From positions 36,724,335 through 36,788,334 of the forward strand of contig NC_083589.1 in assembly GCF_027579695.1 (NCBI RefSeq): 64,000 nucleotides of DNA, in the 5' to 3' direction. The position numbers and the translations under genes are program-made. Positions 21,827-36,100 of the stretch are shown here, piece by piece. How positions within the stretch are numbered: position 1 is the first letter of the stretch; every line of letters begins with the position of its first letter. Below the pieces are notes generated by a model. It saw only the letters and a list, made by a program, of their open reading frames with translations. It did no database searches and was not told the DNA's origin. The stretch comes from Neoarius graeffei (taxonomy: Eukaryota > Chordata > Actinopteri > Siluriformes > Ariidae).

Positions 21827-24069
21827 GTATACATGAGAGAAGGTGCTACATGAGGTTAAAACACCTTGCTGAAGGTCACTGCAGAAGTGGCTAAGAAGAG
21901 AAAAATGACAAGGACATTCAAACCCGTGGCTCCTTGCCAACGTCCCTGCTGACCCATTGTTAAACCACTCCTTGTTACTCAGAGATAAATCACTCTGGAT
22001 GCATGAATGTTATAAAGGAAGTTGCATTGGTCAACCTTGAAAAAGGATTCCTTTCAAACTCTCCAGAGCTTACCCCTCAGTACAACTCAATGTAACTTCT
22101 CTTGCTATCTCTGGTTCCATCAATTTTGTTAAATCCCAAGGAGACCTTGGTCATCAGTTCTTTAAGCAAGACTGACAGGCTTTCAGTGGAGAAAAAACAG
22201 TTCAGTGTTTCTTCCATTTGTCTCTTGCACATCTGACTCACCACATCACCACAGACGTTTTGAAGAACTTTATTAAGGTTTTTTTTTTTTTGGTAACATG
22301 CATCAATGTACATTTCCAGTCAGACATCATTCCATGTGTCATCTCGAAGCCTGCGAGATGAACATCCTGCTTTTCAGCCACAACTCAGACTTCGTTATCT
22401 AGGCAGCATATCTAAGGGAAGAGTCGCTTTGCTCACAGTGATCACTACAGAGTTTGTGGTAGCTGTACATGTGGGGGTTGTGGATAGAGATGATGCTGTA
22501 ATGTGCGGCAAACAGGCTCGTCACAACTGCCAGCACTGGATCATAAATTAGTGGCAGCTGCAGTCCTGAAAGCGTAGATGGGAGTGATATTTACGAGGGG
22601 GCTGAAGATGATTTTGAATTATGCTTCTGGTGCAGATGAAGTCAGAGCTCAGGGCTGTCTGTGTGCTCAAATAGGAGGTTTGTTGACACAGCGGTTGATG
22701 CATATGGGCACCTAAGTGTTTGATTGGCCATGAACCGGGCTGCCAAACCCAGCATCTGTCCGATGGCTGTCGTTTGTATTAAAAAAAACAAAAACCCCAC
22801 ACATGGCATGGCACTGACTGCTAGTGTTACCACGCACTTCAGCAGCTCCTCTTTACTTGAGTTACATGAGGGGTGGAGTTGAGATGAATGATTAACCAGA
22901 TCTTCCTTCAGTATGAGGAAAATGACAGAGCACCACCTCTGAACTCAAGCACAGCACTACCTCAGCTTCTCAAACAGCAGATGCACTACAGCGCAGAGGC
23001 AATTTCATTAAAATCACACGCTGTTCAAAGTCCCCTGATGGTGAAAGAACACAACCTTGGAATATGCATATTAAACCTTCAGCACAAAGGCCACAGAACA
23101 GGATGCCCGATAGCTACTATCATTACAGAGAGAAACAACTGAGCAAAAGAAGCACATAAGCAATAAAGGGTTGAGATCCTAAACCGGTTGACACACAGGA
23201 GAATCATGTTGCAGACAAAGCTACACCAGGTCATCAACTACAATTAGTCCAGAGCTCAGAATGCATTCATTCAACTGAGGCTCTGGCACCAAATCTGACC
23301 ATGTTAATGGGACACAACAGGTTAAATATCTACAGATAATGCCTGACTTTTGGCATGGGGTTCAAGCTCCTAAGAAGCAATTTACCTTCTTATTCATTAG
23401 TAGAACATCCTGATAATCATAAATCACTAACAGACTGTTCGTCGCCATCAGCTACACTGCGTCCCAGTACCGGACTGCTACAAAAACACTTAATATTAAT
23501 ATATTACACATGTTAGCTGCTGGAAATAACAGCTAAACGTTACTACAACAGTCAAACACGATTTCCAGGAAATAAGTGAAGCAAGCAAATACATTAATGT
23601 TTAATAATAACAGCAACTGCGGCAGGATAATGTTGGGTATATCCCTTCCAGTAAAGAAAACATTTGCATGTTATGTTCAAACTTTGGGATCCTACCGCCC
23701 AAAACATCAAGACCAGCTTGACCAAAAAAAAAAAAAAAAAAAGGGGGGGGACTGACAGAAATCATGCTCATGGTGGGTGGGGTAAGAAAAATAATTAGCA
23801 ACTTAGTCACTCTAAAAGAACGAATTTGTTAAAACATAGCAATACTGTAGGGATACAGGTTTAACCCATCTGAGCCTCTACCACTGTGACTTCAGTGATC
23901 TTTAAATAGCCAGCTGGATGCTCTCTCTCTCCTCAACTGCGGTGCATACATGCAAACTAATGACGTCGCTTCCAGCAAATGCTACAAAGAGAACCGAAAT
24001 ATGACCTAAAGGTTTGGGATTCTTCATGGTCCGGCAAGTTAGGGTTTTTCTTTCCAGTGACAGGCAACT
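21827..24069. other. cerk 3' flank and probable 3' UTR
   Basis: No transposon recognised. On the minus strand, ATTAAA near 23,600 and AATAAA near 22,270 are candidate cerk poly-A signals, so the 3' UTR could be about 0.5 or 1.8 kb. A minus-strand ORF (22077-22313) has no recognised domain. A pyrimidine/purine homopolymer lies at 23724-23749. Confidence 0.4.
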
Positions 24070-24157
24070 CTATATTGCACTGAGAGGGTAAGGTTCCTCA
24101 AAGACAGACTGCTCTTCAATCCCTCTCGCAAACAGCTTGATCAGCTTGCAGTGTACT
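24070..24157 (-). CDS. cerk: cerk exon 13, C-terminus and stop
   Basis: This short coding end is too short for an ORF search. After acceptor TTTCCAG it reads [15 protein letters not shown], then a fish-specific tail ending SAI and TAG at 24070-24072. The junction AG|A restores the arginine of QVR|VHC, as in human [18 protein letters not shown]. The 3' UTR lies below 24,070. Confidence 0.93.
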
Positions 24158-27100
24158 CTGGAAACACAGAGAGAAAGATCTGTCAAACGGCACTTCGGAT
24201 AAAGAAAACATTAACATATGGATAAATGAATGGGGGGGGGAGGAAGAGGAGTGGTCACTGGTAGGGTAGAGGTTTTAATGTTCACTTATGTAATGAGGCA
24301 AATAAACAGTGTGTGTGAACTCCTGTAACGCGGTCATTGCTGAAGCCATTATGGCACCACCAGACGGTCACAGTTCTCTCACACACACAGTGGAGGAAAT
24401 AATTATTTGATCCCTTGCTGATTTTGTAAGTTTGTCCACTGGCAAAGATATGAAGTGTCTATAATTTTAAGGGTGGGTTTATTTTAACAGTGAGATAGAA
24501 TATCAAAAAGAAAATCCAGAAAAATCACACTTTATCAAATATATAAATTGATTTGCATTTCGTTGAGTGAAATAAGTATTTGATCCCCTACCAACCATCA
24601 AGAGTTCTGGCTCCCACAGACCAGTGACACACTCCTAATCAACTCGTTACCTGCATTAAAGACAGCGGTCTTAAATTGACACCTGTATAAAAGACACCTG
24701 TCCACAGAATCAAAATCAGACTCCAACCTTTCCAACATGGGCAAGACCAAAGAGCTGTCCAAGGATGTCAGGGACAAGATTGTAGAGCTGCACAAGGCTG
24801 GACTGGGCTACAAAACCATAAGCAAGAAGCTGGGTGAGAAGGAGACAACTGTTGGTGCAATAGTTCGAAAATGGAAGAAATACAAAATGACCATCAATCG
24901 ACCCCGGTCTGGGGCCCCACGCAAGATCTCACCTCGTGGGGTATCAATGATCACGAGAAAGGTGAGAGATCAGCCTCGAACTACACGGGAGGAGCTTGTG
25001 AATGATCTTAAGGCAGCTGGGACCACAGTCACCAAGAAAACCATTGGTAACACATTACGCAGTAATGGATTAAAATCCTGCAGTGCCCGCAAGGTCCCCC
25101 TGCTCAAGAGGGCACGTGTGCAGGCCCGTCTGAAGTTTGCCGATGAACACCTGAAGGATTCTGAGAGTGATCGGGAGAAGATGCTGTGGTCAGATGAGAC
25201 CAAAATCGAGCTCTTTGGCATCAACTCAACTCGCCGTGTTTGGAGGAAGAAAAATGCTGACCATGACCTGAAGAACACCGTCCCCACTGTCGAGCATGGA
25301 GGTGGAAACATTCTGCTTTGGGGGTGTTTCTCTGCCAAGGGCACAGGACTTCTTCACCGCATCAACGGAAGAATGGACGCGGCCATGTCCCGTAAAATCC
25401 TGAGTGACGACCTCCTTCCCTCTGACAGGACACTGAAAATGGGTCGTGGATAGGTCTTCCAGCACGACAATGACCCAAAACATACAGCCAAGGCAACAAA
25501 GGAGTGGCTCAAAAAGAAGCACATTAAGGTCATGGAGTGGCCTAGCCAGTCTCCGGACCTTAATCCCATAGAAAACCTATGGAGGGAGCTGAAGCTCCGA
25601 GTTGCGAAGCGACAGCCTCAAAACCTTAATGATCTAGAGATGATCTGCAAAGAGGAGTGGACCAAAATTCCTCCTGACGCGTGCACAAACCTGGTCATCA
25701 ACTACAAGAAACGTCTGACCGCTGTGCTTGCCAACAAGGGTTTTGCCACCAAATACTAAGTCTTGTTTGCTAGAGGGTTCAAATACTTACTTCACTCAAA
25801 GAAGTGCAAATCAGTTTATATCTTTTATATGAAGTTATTTTCTGGATTTTCTTTTTGATGTTTTGTGTCTCTCAGTTAAAATAAACCTACCATTAAAATT
25901 ATAGAATGTTCATTTCTTTGTCAGTGGACAAACTTACAAAATCAACAAGGGATCAAATAATTATTTCCTCCACTGTATATAAAAATAAATTTACCAGCTG
26001 GGAGGTCCGCATCATGAAATACTGTGACCGAGGTCTTGAAAATACTGACCGACCTAAAGCCATTTTTTTCTTTACCAAATTCTAACAGAAAATGAGAGCA
26101 CCCGAAAGGGAAACCATATTTAGAACAAACCTGCTACAAGCTCATGTTCGGCTTTCTCCTGAAATGTTTTCTTTTATTTCATCTTCATCAGGGTAGTAAA
26201 ACTCACTTTCTCTGTGAACACTGTCGTTACTGCCATCCATGCTGTAAAATTAATGCTATTATACTGAGAAATGTGAAAATAAATGTTGACAAAAAATTGC
26301 GACTATGTATGTTGTGAATGAGCGAGTCGCCAAAGGTCCGTAACCAGGGTCCAGATCGCAGGATTCCAGAACGGTCGCGAGCCAATCAGAGCGTACGATT
26401 TGATGGAAACCGGACCAGGCAAAAAAAAAAAATCTAGCCACATTCACTGGATATGAGCAATTGTGCGCTCTGATTGGCTACTCTACTACTAGGCTATCAG
26501 CTCATATGCCATGAGTAGAGAAAACAAAATGGCAGTGTGTGTGTGTGTTGCTGAACCAACAGAGGATGAAATAAAAAACCCTACTCGAAAACAAAACCCA
26601 AAAAAATACAAAAGCAACAAAATATGGAATGAAAAGTATTTAATGGCAAGAACGTCTCTTATTTTTTATTTTTTAAGAATTATCGCATTTTTCACAAATT
26701 GCTCCTGTCAGTTCACCGGTTTGTTTACATTCTTCATCTTTCAGCATTAAAATTTGTTGAATTTTTTTTTTTTAGACTGGTTCAAAAACTCAAAGAAGTT
26801 TGAAAATTACAGAACTGATATGTCCAGGAAGAACGAAATAAGTGTCTAAAATTATTCTATACCTCCGCACGACATCAAGACGGCACTTTCTACAAAAAAG
26901 TAAATAAAACCCACCCCACTAAAGTCAATTCGAGCAGCCATCAATAGGTTTTTAAAAGTCCGCCTAAGCCGAAATTATTTTGTTGGACAATGTGTATAAA
27001 AGTTGATTTATCAAATTTGCAAAAAATAAAAGTGCTCTGTTTCTCAAAATCCAGTGAATGTTTTATTCTATCCACAGTTATTCTACTCAATGTTTTTGGA

Positions 27101-30100
27101 CAGGAAAAAAATCACAGGCTAAAAGCATAACTGATAAAACATGTTTTGGCTGAACTGTCATTTACCAACAAGCCACAGAAATGTTTGGTTTTCTAAGCAA
27201 CCAGCAAAGTTTAATAGCGGACTTTAGAACTGCAGATGTCCACAGTATACACTACACGCAATATATAATTTTCTACTGAAAGAAAATATTAAAATGGTGG
27301 CCGCCAAATATATTGCACTTTTGTGAAAGTTAATCCAATTCAATTTCTTGTACTCTGATCCAGCCAGACTTTTGGCAGCATGTAGATCATTTGATAACGT
27401 CAAGCCTCATGGATCAACAGCATGTTGGTTCTGCTGGGTGTGATTTTTTTATTTATTTATTAATTTAAAAAAAAAAAAAAAAAAGAGAATATAGGAATAA
27501 CCTTTTCTCCAATGTGCACCAAGCAACATTTACTTTAAAAAAAAAAAAGTACAGCAAGGCTTATGTGACTGCCAATTAGCAGCGCCTCCGTTTTTTTCTT
27601 CTTTTCGAGACCACAGTCCCAGTTATTTTCCATCGTCTCACATGGCCGATGTTCAGACAGTTACAAATTCATCTCGATAAAGTCGCTGTGAAGTGAAAGC
27701 AACTGCTATCAGAAAGAAATGTACCCATCATGTCCTGCATCCTTTCCCCCATTCCACAGTGAATTTTATTTGCGTTTGAACTGACTGCTGCTTTAACTGA
27801 GAAAACATACGGCAAGTGTCATTTTCAGGCATTTCCCAAAACGCCTGGAGTTGAAAAATAAACGCTACGACTAATCACACTCGACGCCTCTGTTTATTAT
27901 TAATTATATGAAGTCCTTCTTTATCCTTCAATCCTTCTCACCCTAGACTTATTCTTTAATTGCGTTTAGCCTGCAGCGGTCCTTGTGCACTTTCGAACTG
28001 ATGCACCAACATCCTGCAATTTCCCTTTAGAATTCTTAAGGTATATAATTTCTCTTTCATTGCTTTTAAGAATTGCTCAGGGCGAAACAATAAATCTGGT
28101 CAGTGGATTGACTCTGCACTTCCCCAAATGCTATTAAGGCAAGCTTTTTTGCTCACTTGCCACCTACAGTTTTTAAACATTGCAAATATCAGTTCCCTGT
28201 AGAGATTTTTAATTGATGTGCATATTTATTAAATGGAAATCTAACACCTTACATTAACCAAGTCTGAATTTGCACACATTTTTGTACAAGGGATTTTTGT
28301 TTTACCGAGGCCCCATTTTTCCACTCATGCCGCATCGCACACTAAAATGTCGTGAACCAGAGGCGGACAAAAGTACCCAACTTCATTACTCAAGTCAAAG
28401 TACAGATCCCACTGGTAAAATGTTACTCCGATACAAGTGAAAGTTGTCCAGTCAAATTTTTACCCAAGTACTGAAGTACTTGCTTTTAAAAATACTTCAG
28501 TATTAGAAGTACATTTTCTGTCAACGCATCGTTGTATTATTGCCTCAACGCTTATAAAACCTAACGCCGCTCCCAAGGACAGAAATGTGAATTCACAAAA
28601 TGAACGTATGCTGTGCCATCATGGTGGTTTAACGTTAAGCTAGCTAGTCAGTGAAACTCCACCTGACATGCTAGCAAACGCTTTTCAAACTCGAAATCAT
28701 ATTGGGTAGCTAACACTACTAGAAAAGAAAGATTTCTACATTCTGTTTATTTGGAAAGATTATGCAAACACATTTCTGAAAGGACTTCAGATAAGTTAAC
28801 ATTATTCATGTTAGCGTAACTCCGTTTTTACATGCTAACTAACAGTGTCCAAGTTAACTAGCTATGTGTTAACATTAGCCGTGGACAAGGCTACGGTAAC
28901 TTGATGGGCAAATCCATAGAAAGTCATTTGACTAACCAGACTGCATAGCTATTGCAACGTTATCGCTAGCTCTAAAAGCACAGACAACTTCACTGCAAGC
29001 TTTCTCTTGGAATAAAACGTTTATATCCCTCAGTATGCTTCCGCAGGTTGGACGGACGGACGGACTCACTCCACTTTCAAAGCTGCTTCATAGTAATAAG
29101 TAACGAGGACCTTGACAGAAATGTGTAGTGGAGTAAAAAGTCCGATTTGTCTTTCAAATGTAGTCATAAGTTTCCAAAAATAAAAATACTTGACTAAAAG
29201 TACAGATACTCAAAGTGCACTTAAGTACAGTACTCAAGTAAATGTACTTCGTTACTGTCCACCTCTGTCGTGAACACACATTTTAGATTCATACTAATTA
29301 AGAACATCCAAACCTCAAACCTGTTTCAGTTTAATCCATTTTCTTGTGCCAACAGACGAAATGGCTGCAAAGTGACACCCTACACATCGTCGGCGCAACT
29401 TTGGAGGATTCAGAATTTCATTTCCTCAAACTGTACAAGATGAAACATGTTTAGCACCTACGTGAGAGAGACATAATGCTCTCTATGGCTCCCTGTCTTA
29501 CACTGCATTGTTCATCTCTACAGTTCATTTACCGAATCAGTCGAAGAACAACTAGCGAGGAGGAAGTCAATAAATGAATGGGCCTAAATTTTAATTAAAA
29601 GGGAGTAAGCTTTTAACAGTGGAAAGGCCATTAAATTACAGGACATTAGGCAGCTATGCATCACTGGCGGGACAAATGGAGTGTGGAATAAATGTTGCAT
29701 TCAGGAAAGCCATCATGGTGCACAAAGATTTTCCTGTGATAATCGAGTGCTGTTCCACTAGCTTTCTGTTATATAAATTGATTTTTTTTTTCCAATGCAA
29801 TAGCCATGCAGTTTATCTCTCAATTGAATTGTGGTTATAATATTCCAGTGGAAGCAGTCCGTCCCAGCTCAAAGTGATTTACTACTTATCACGAGATATA
29901 ACAGTGCGCCGAGGTAATTGGGATTTCAACGCTCGGAGAAAACTTCCGCTCTTTTTTGAATTGGTACACTGTAGTAGCAGTCAGTTACACACCCTTACCT
30001 TGAACCTACCTTTATTTGCCCATTTATCAGGTCCATCTCCGTGGACCTACATTTTATAAGAATTCAGCTACTAGCTGAAGGTGAACTGATGTGATGTCCA

Positions 30101-33100
30101 AGTTCTTCAAAGTGTAATATGTGCATTCCTGCACTGCAGTGTACCAACTACATAATTAGCACAAATTCGCAACTCCGTGTCATGCTATGAGGTTCTTGTA
30201 CCTGACTTGAATGGCAGCATGAGGCAGGATTTCTCCATCACAGTTCCAGCTGCTGTGCGCCAGGCTGCAGCTGCATGCCGGATGCTCTCTGCATATCTGG
30301 CTGAAGAAGCGTTTATGACCAGTGCCCTCAACCTCCCCTAGCTCCAGCTCAGAGTCAGTCTCCTCATACTTGGGCTTGAAGCGGAACTGTCGCACGCGGT
30401 ACACCTCCACAAACGGGTGGTCGAACTGCAACACACACACACACACACACACTTACAAGCCATCCTCTCTGCTCTGATGTATTTCAGAACCTTTTCAGAG
30501 GGGTAACAAATTTCCTTTTTGGTCCTATTAGAACCTGCCAACTTCACATTACAGGAGGAACCATTGCACAATCACTGCATTTAATAAAATCTTAAAATAA
30601 TATATTACGCTGTGCCTTTTTGCCTTCTATAGAAGAAAAAAATCCCTATTAAAAGTATAAATTTTTCCACCGCAACAAACAGAAAAATTTCAGAGTTTAG
30701 CATAGGCGCCAACAACGACTGCAAACTATGACCTGGATGACGGAGAACCTTCACAGACATTTCCAGTGTTTAGGAGTCAATCTCACTGGATTAACAAACC
30801 GAAATGACAATAGCAATGAATTTTTATCATAATCTGATGGTCAGTGCAGATGTGTACATTATGTCGATTAAACCAGTGAATGGAAATACAAATCATTTCT
30901 CAATGTGAGAGCAGCAACCAGTGTAAACTTAAAATTCTTCTTGGTGCAAAACCTGCAAAACTGAGGTACCTGATTTGTGAACATTGCAGTTTTAAGACTC
31001 TTAATGGAGTTGTACTGGATGTAATTAGAAATACATCATCTCTTGTTTGTCCTGTGAGATTTAGAATCCTGATGCACATCTCCTGCTCACCAACAGTGGT
31101 TTTCTCAACAAAAATCTGTTACCAGTCATGGCTTCTCTTTCATTTTTCTCTCTTGCTGAATTCATGTGGATTTGGGTACACTGCATATCTGTATACTGAT
31201 TTCAGTATTCAAATACCTGTGTGCAGTTATTTAATAACCACTTAAACAAAACACACCTTTACAAACTAACAAGAGCATCTATTGTTTCTAAGCAAATACG
31301 TTTGATGTCAAAGCTCTCTCATCTCATCATTATCTCTAGCCACTTTATCCTTCTCCAGGGTCGCAGGCAAGCTGGAGCCTATCCCAGCTGACTACAGGCG
31401 AAAGGCGGGGAACACCCTGGACAAGTCGCCAGGTCATCACAGGGCTGACACAGACAACCATTCACACTCACATTCACACCTACGGTCAATTTAGAGTCAC
31501 CAGTTAACCTAACCTGCATGTCTTTGGACTGTGGGGGAAACCGGAGCACCCGGAGGAAACCCACGCAGACACGGGGAGAACATGCAAACTCCACACAGAA
31601 AGGCCCTCGCCGGCCACGGGGCTCGAACCCGGACCTTCTTATTGTGAGGCGACAGCGCTAACCACTACACCACCGTGCCGCCCACTTGATGTCAAAGATG
31701 CCAGAGGGAAGTTAATCCAATATAAAGTTCTACACCGCTATTAGTGGACTCCCTGTAGGCTTTTTAAGGTAGGGCTCACAAACAATTATGTTGGAAGTGT
31801 ACAAAAGAGATGGGAACTTTTTTCCATGTCATATGGGAATGCCCCATGGTTAAGCCATTTTGGCACAGTGTGCTGAAATATCTGGAGGCATGGGCAGGAG
31901 TGACCCTGCCAGTATCCCCGTGTTTATGTCTTTTGGGAGATAAAACAGAAACCCCAACATTAAACAGAAAGGCATACTCGGTTTTGATGGTGGGAATAAC
32001 CTCATGCCTTAGAATCATATTAAGGTATTGGAAATCAACCACATGTCCTAAACTCCAAGAGTGGAAAATCTTAATGAGTGAGACCACCTCCTATGAGGTT
32101 ATGTTAGCAAGGATAAGGAGTAAAGGTCCTGTGGAACTGGGGCTTTGGGATTTTTTCATGGAGCATCTTACTTCTAACTAGTGCCATGACTGTGAAGCCT
32201 GACTTAAGAAATATTTTATTTTATTTATTTTACTGTATTATTGGTACTTGTATAATGTTGTTGATATCCCCCTTTATGTATTCATTTATTATATTTTATT
32301 TTTGGACAGGGGCTACCTAAGCCTTAGAAAATGTGTCCTTGTAATGCTGGCCTTTCTCTCTTTGTTTTCTATATGATGTACCACTGAAAGCTGTTACTGA
32401 GTGTGTTTAAATAATTTGAATTACAAAAAAAAAAAAAAAACCATAGGTTTGTTCTAAAGTCTGGTTTGGGCCAGAGTCGTCATCATTTTTCAACAATCAA
32501 CCAAGATACAGCGTTTATAGCTATGGTTGTCAAATTGGAGTTTAATTTTAATTACTTTAAATATTAACCTAATTTTTACTGCTACAAACAGAACCAGCAC
32601 TGGCAGCTTAAAAAAAAATAAAATTACGCATTCATACTGCAAACCCAGAGAATGAGGAACATTTTTCATTAACTTTTCATTAGGCAGTTAAAAAGCAGAA
32701 GATGGAATGTGGATTTTTCTCTCTTTTGCAAAGTAAATATGAAAACTCAAGAACTAATTTGAACAATCTGAAAGAGATGTTGAACTAATGAGGCTTGTTT
32801 TTGTTTTATTTCACATGCAACAACAAAACTGGCTTAAAATTAAAAATACAAGGCATGCAGGGGAGGCCTGAAACCTGATGGTTTTACGAGGGTCTCCCGT
32901 TGTTAAAATAAAAATATTATCATCATAAAGGTTAAAGTGCATATCACGGGTAAATTCAGGAGCAAGATCAATGTAATTCTCCTATTTTATATTCAACTTT
33001 GGCCAAATATCTGTCACATTTTGCATTTTGTGCAATTTTTTTACCTTGCGTAATACCAGAAAAATTCAGTTGAAATCAAGCCATTTGAGGCGAATTGGTC

Positions 33101-36100
33101 CGCCTCTGAAAAAACTTGGCATTTGGATTTCCCGGCAAACATTGATTTTCGTGACGTCGCGTGCGGGACGCCTCCCTCTGAATCCTACGTCAGCGCTGGT
33201 TTGTTTATGAGAAAACGACCTGGTGGTTTTCTGCAAATTTCTTCAACGTTATCGCATAATTATTAAAATGGTTAACAGATGTATCGTAGGAGGGTGTAGC
33301 AACACCAGTCATGATGGGATTAGTACTCATCGTTTCCCCACATTGTGCTCAGGTGACAATTCAATATTTCAATGCAAAATCGCTAGCTGCTAAACTTGGT
33401 CTACACAGGCTGTGCACTGAAACCGTGCAAAGCTCTCGCAGCCTGCTGGCGCTTCCGCAGGTGACGTCACGAATCTGGCTCCAGACTCCCTTGGGATTTT
33501 TCCAGACACCTTTTGTTATTTTATTTTTTTTCTGCTGTAGACAGATGGCCTTGTGCAAAATTACCCTTCTGGATGAGTGTGTAAAGGGACATACTTTCAT
33601 ATTTAAAAAAAACAAACAAACAAAAAAACAACAAATTTGGTCCAGGCTATGCACTTTAAAATAAATAAATAAAGACCTCGATTTGCTAAAAAAAAAAAAA
33701 AAAAAGACAGGGCTAAGCTAAAGATCGACTTACTAAACAAATCTATTATTAAACATGAAAAAATTGCCAATTATGAACAATTTATTGATGACAAGGATTT
33801 GGAAAGATGGATCAGTGTAATTTAGATTAAATAGATGAGATAAAACTTTATTGATCCCTTTGGGAGGGTTCCCTCAGGGAAATCAAGATTCCAGCAGCAT
33901 CATTACAGATAAACAGAGAAAAGAAAGAGAAAAAAACTTTTAGATAAATTAAAATAAATTAAGTATTTACAATTAGTAGCTGGATTAATCAAGATTTCCT
34001 TTATCAGTTGCTTCTTGAAAAGGGGCAGAGATGTACGGTTTTGTAATTGTTTTTTTTTTTTTTTAGACTATTCCATACAAAGGGTCCTCTATACATTAAA
34101 AGCAGATACACAGAGCCATGGCCTCACTTTCATTTATAAATGCCTTGAGCCCTTCAAGAATGGCATAGGAATAGTTTTAGGCGTTAACAATAAATCTAAA
34201 ATAGTAATTTTTACGATTAAAGTGATTTATATGGTAGCGGTCTGATTGATGACCTTGACGTCCGTAATGTCAGAGCAGGAAGTCTATCGGTCTCGTCGCC
34301 ATTTCCGCTATACTAAAACACAGAGCTGACTGCAACTCCGATCCTCCATTTTGAGCTCATTTATCACCATGCCACGTAGATGTGTTGCTGGCGGGTGCAG
34401 CAACATGACAGAAGGTGGATTTACATTGCATTCATGGCCCAAGAATGTTCAAACTGCAGATTTGGACGCGTTTTGCGGGAAGTTCACGGGCACATTGCGC
34501 GCCTATGAAGTGGTCTCTCCTCTGCTCTGCACATTTTACTGATGACTCGTACGAGACCTCTGATCTGTTGAGGAGCGTTGGCTATAAGTCTGTATTGAAA
34601 GAGGGTGCATTATCAACAATTAAAGAGAACTACAAGAAAAGGAAATTTTTTTAAATAATAATAATAATAATAATAATAAATCCTCCTGGAACATGAGCCG
34701 AGGGTTGTTGCTAAAACCTGGGACGGGACATATCGCTCGGGCAGTGACCTCCCTGCAGTTGTTGCTAAAACCGGTCATGTCCCGTTCCGTTGTTGGGGTT
34801 TAGTCATTACTGCTCAGCTCAGGCAATTGTGGAATACACAGTATGGAGAGAATGAGTGGAGCAGCCGTCTTATTTCTAAACTGGATATTGCTGCCATCTC
34901 TCCCTTACGTGGAAGAAGCAAATGAACGGAGAACTGAACGAACAACTGAAAGTCAGATTGTTTCAAAAACAATCGGCCACAAGATCGGCCTTCGAGAAGC
35001 GAAAACACAGACGGGTAAGCTCCGACTCTCATTTGGATTTAATAAATTTTTTTTTTTTTAAAAACACGTTGTTTACCTGCATTTAGATTAATCCATGTAA
35101 CTTGTATCGTGTGTTTAAGTTACCAGTACAAGATTATTTAATTTGCTTCAGAATGAGATTGTCTCAGTTCATCTGATTATTTAATTAGCCTTTTACGCTT
35201 TATCAGTGAAAATGCATGCATGTACATGTCTGTTGCACAAGTTATAGCACCCATCCTGTTTTAATGAGAGTCAACCCACAATCAATGAAGTCAAATCAGT
35301 CTTAGTTGAGCAAGTCAGTAACGGGATTTCTTACTTTCACCATAAGTTTTTATTTATATGACTTTGGTCTATAGCTGTAAAAGGCCTCGGCCTTAAAACC
35401 AGTTACCGCTGTGACGTCACGCACTCAGGGCTGGCTGGCTCAGCGGGGCAGCTCGAATGCCAACTTTGCGGTCGATTTTAGCTCTCAAAAATAATACATT
35501 TTTTTATTCCCATTTATGCAGCATATAAGAGTCAAGGATGGAGATGCTATCCACTCAGAAATTTATTTAAAAATAAAGGTTCTGCGTACCTGCTTTAAAG
35601 TAAACTGTTGATCAGATTTGGTTAGAATCAGTCTAACACTAACACTGTCTTGTGTTTGTGGAGATCGGAGTTAAATGTGATGCTCTCTAATGTGCTGGTA
35701 AACATGAACTTCCATAGATGATTTTATGAACAAAAAGACCAAATGTCGTATATTGTTAATACTTTTAAAATCATGAAACAAGTTTGCTGAAGGGAACGTA
35801 GAGGACACATTCGAAGCAGTTCTAATAAAGAGCAATGGCTTTAGCGTCGTTGCCCGTCTAATATGACAGTACGTTAGGTATGGGTGAATCAAGGTGTAGT
35901 ACAGAATGAGTTTTTTGAGATGGTAAATATTTAACCTAAGGCTCTGAGGCAGATTCCTGTTTGATCACGTATTTAGCCAAGACGTAGTTATAAATGATCA
36001 AACCCATTATGTATAATGGATAAAACACCTTTTCTATGAATAATCAATCATTAATGCCACAACTATGGTTCAATGAATGCAACAAAAATCACAGGGGTGT

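Larger units (their letters stand above)
34221..35594 (+). mobile_element. THAP-containing element fragment with TTAA borders
   Basis: Possible TTAA borders at 34217-34220 and 35595-35598, but the ends share only AG after TTAA, so the limits are tentative. It holds a THAP-domain pseudogene (34369-34654) and a promoter-like GC-richer 5' part. It does not resemble the other two THAP families in sequence. Confidence 0.5.

Noticed and set aside
6480..32440. L1 at 6.5-13.1 kb and L1 tail at 31.7 kb as one element split by rearrangement
   Set aside because: The two pieces complement each other, but LINEs are commonly truncated and no shared breakpoint was found.
34351..34654. Host THAP-domain gene
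   Set aside because: Frameshifted, no downstream exons, and possible TTAA borders; a transposon remnant is more likely.
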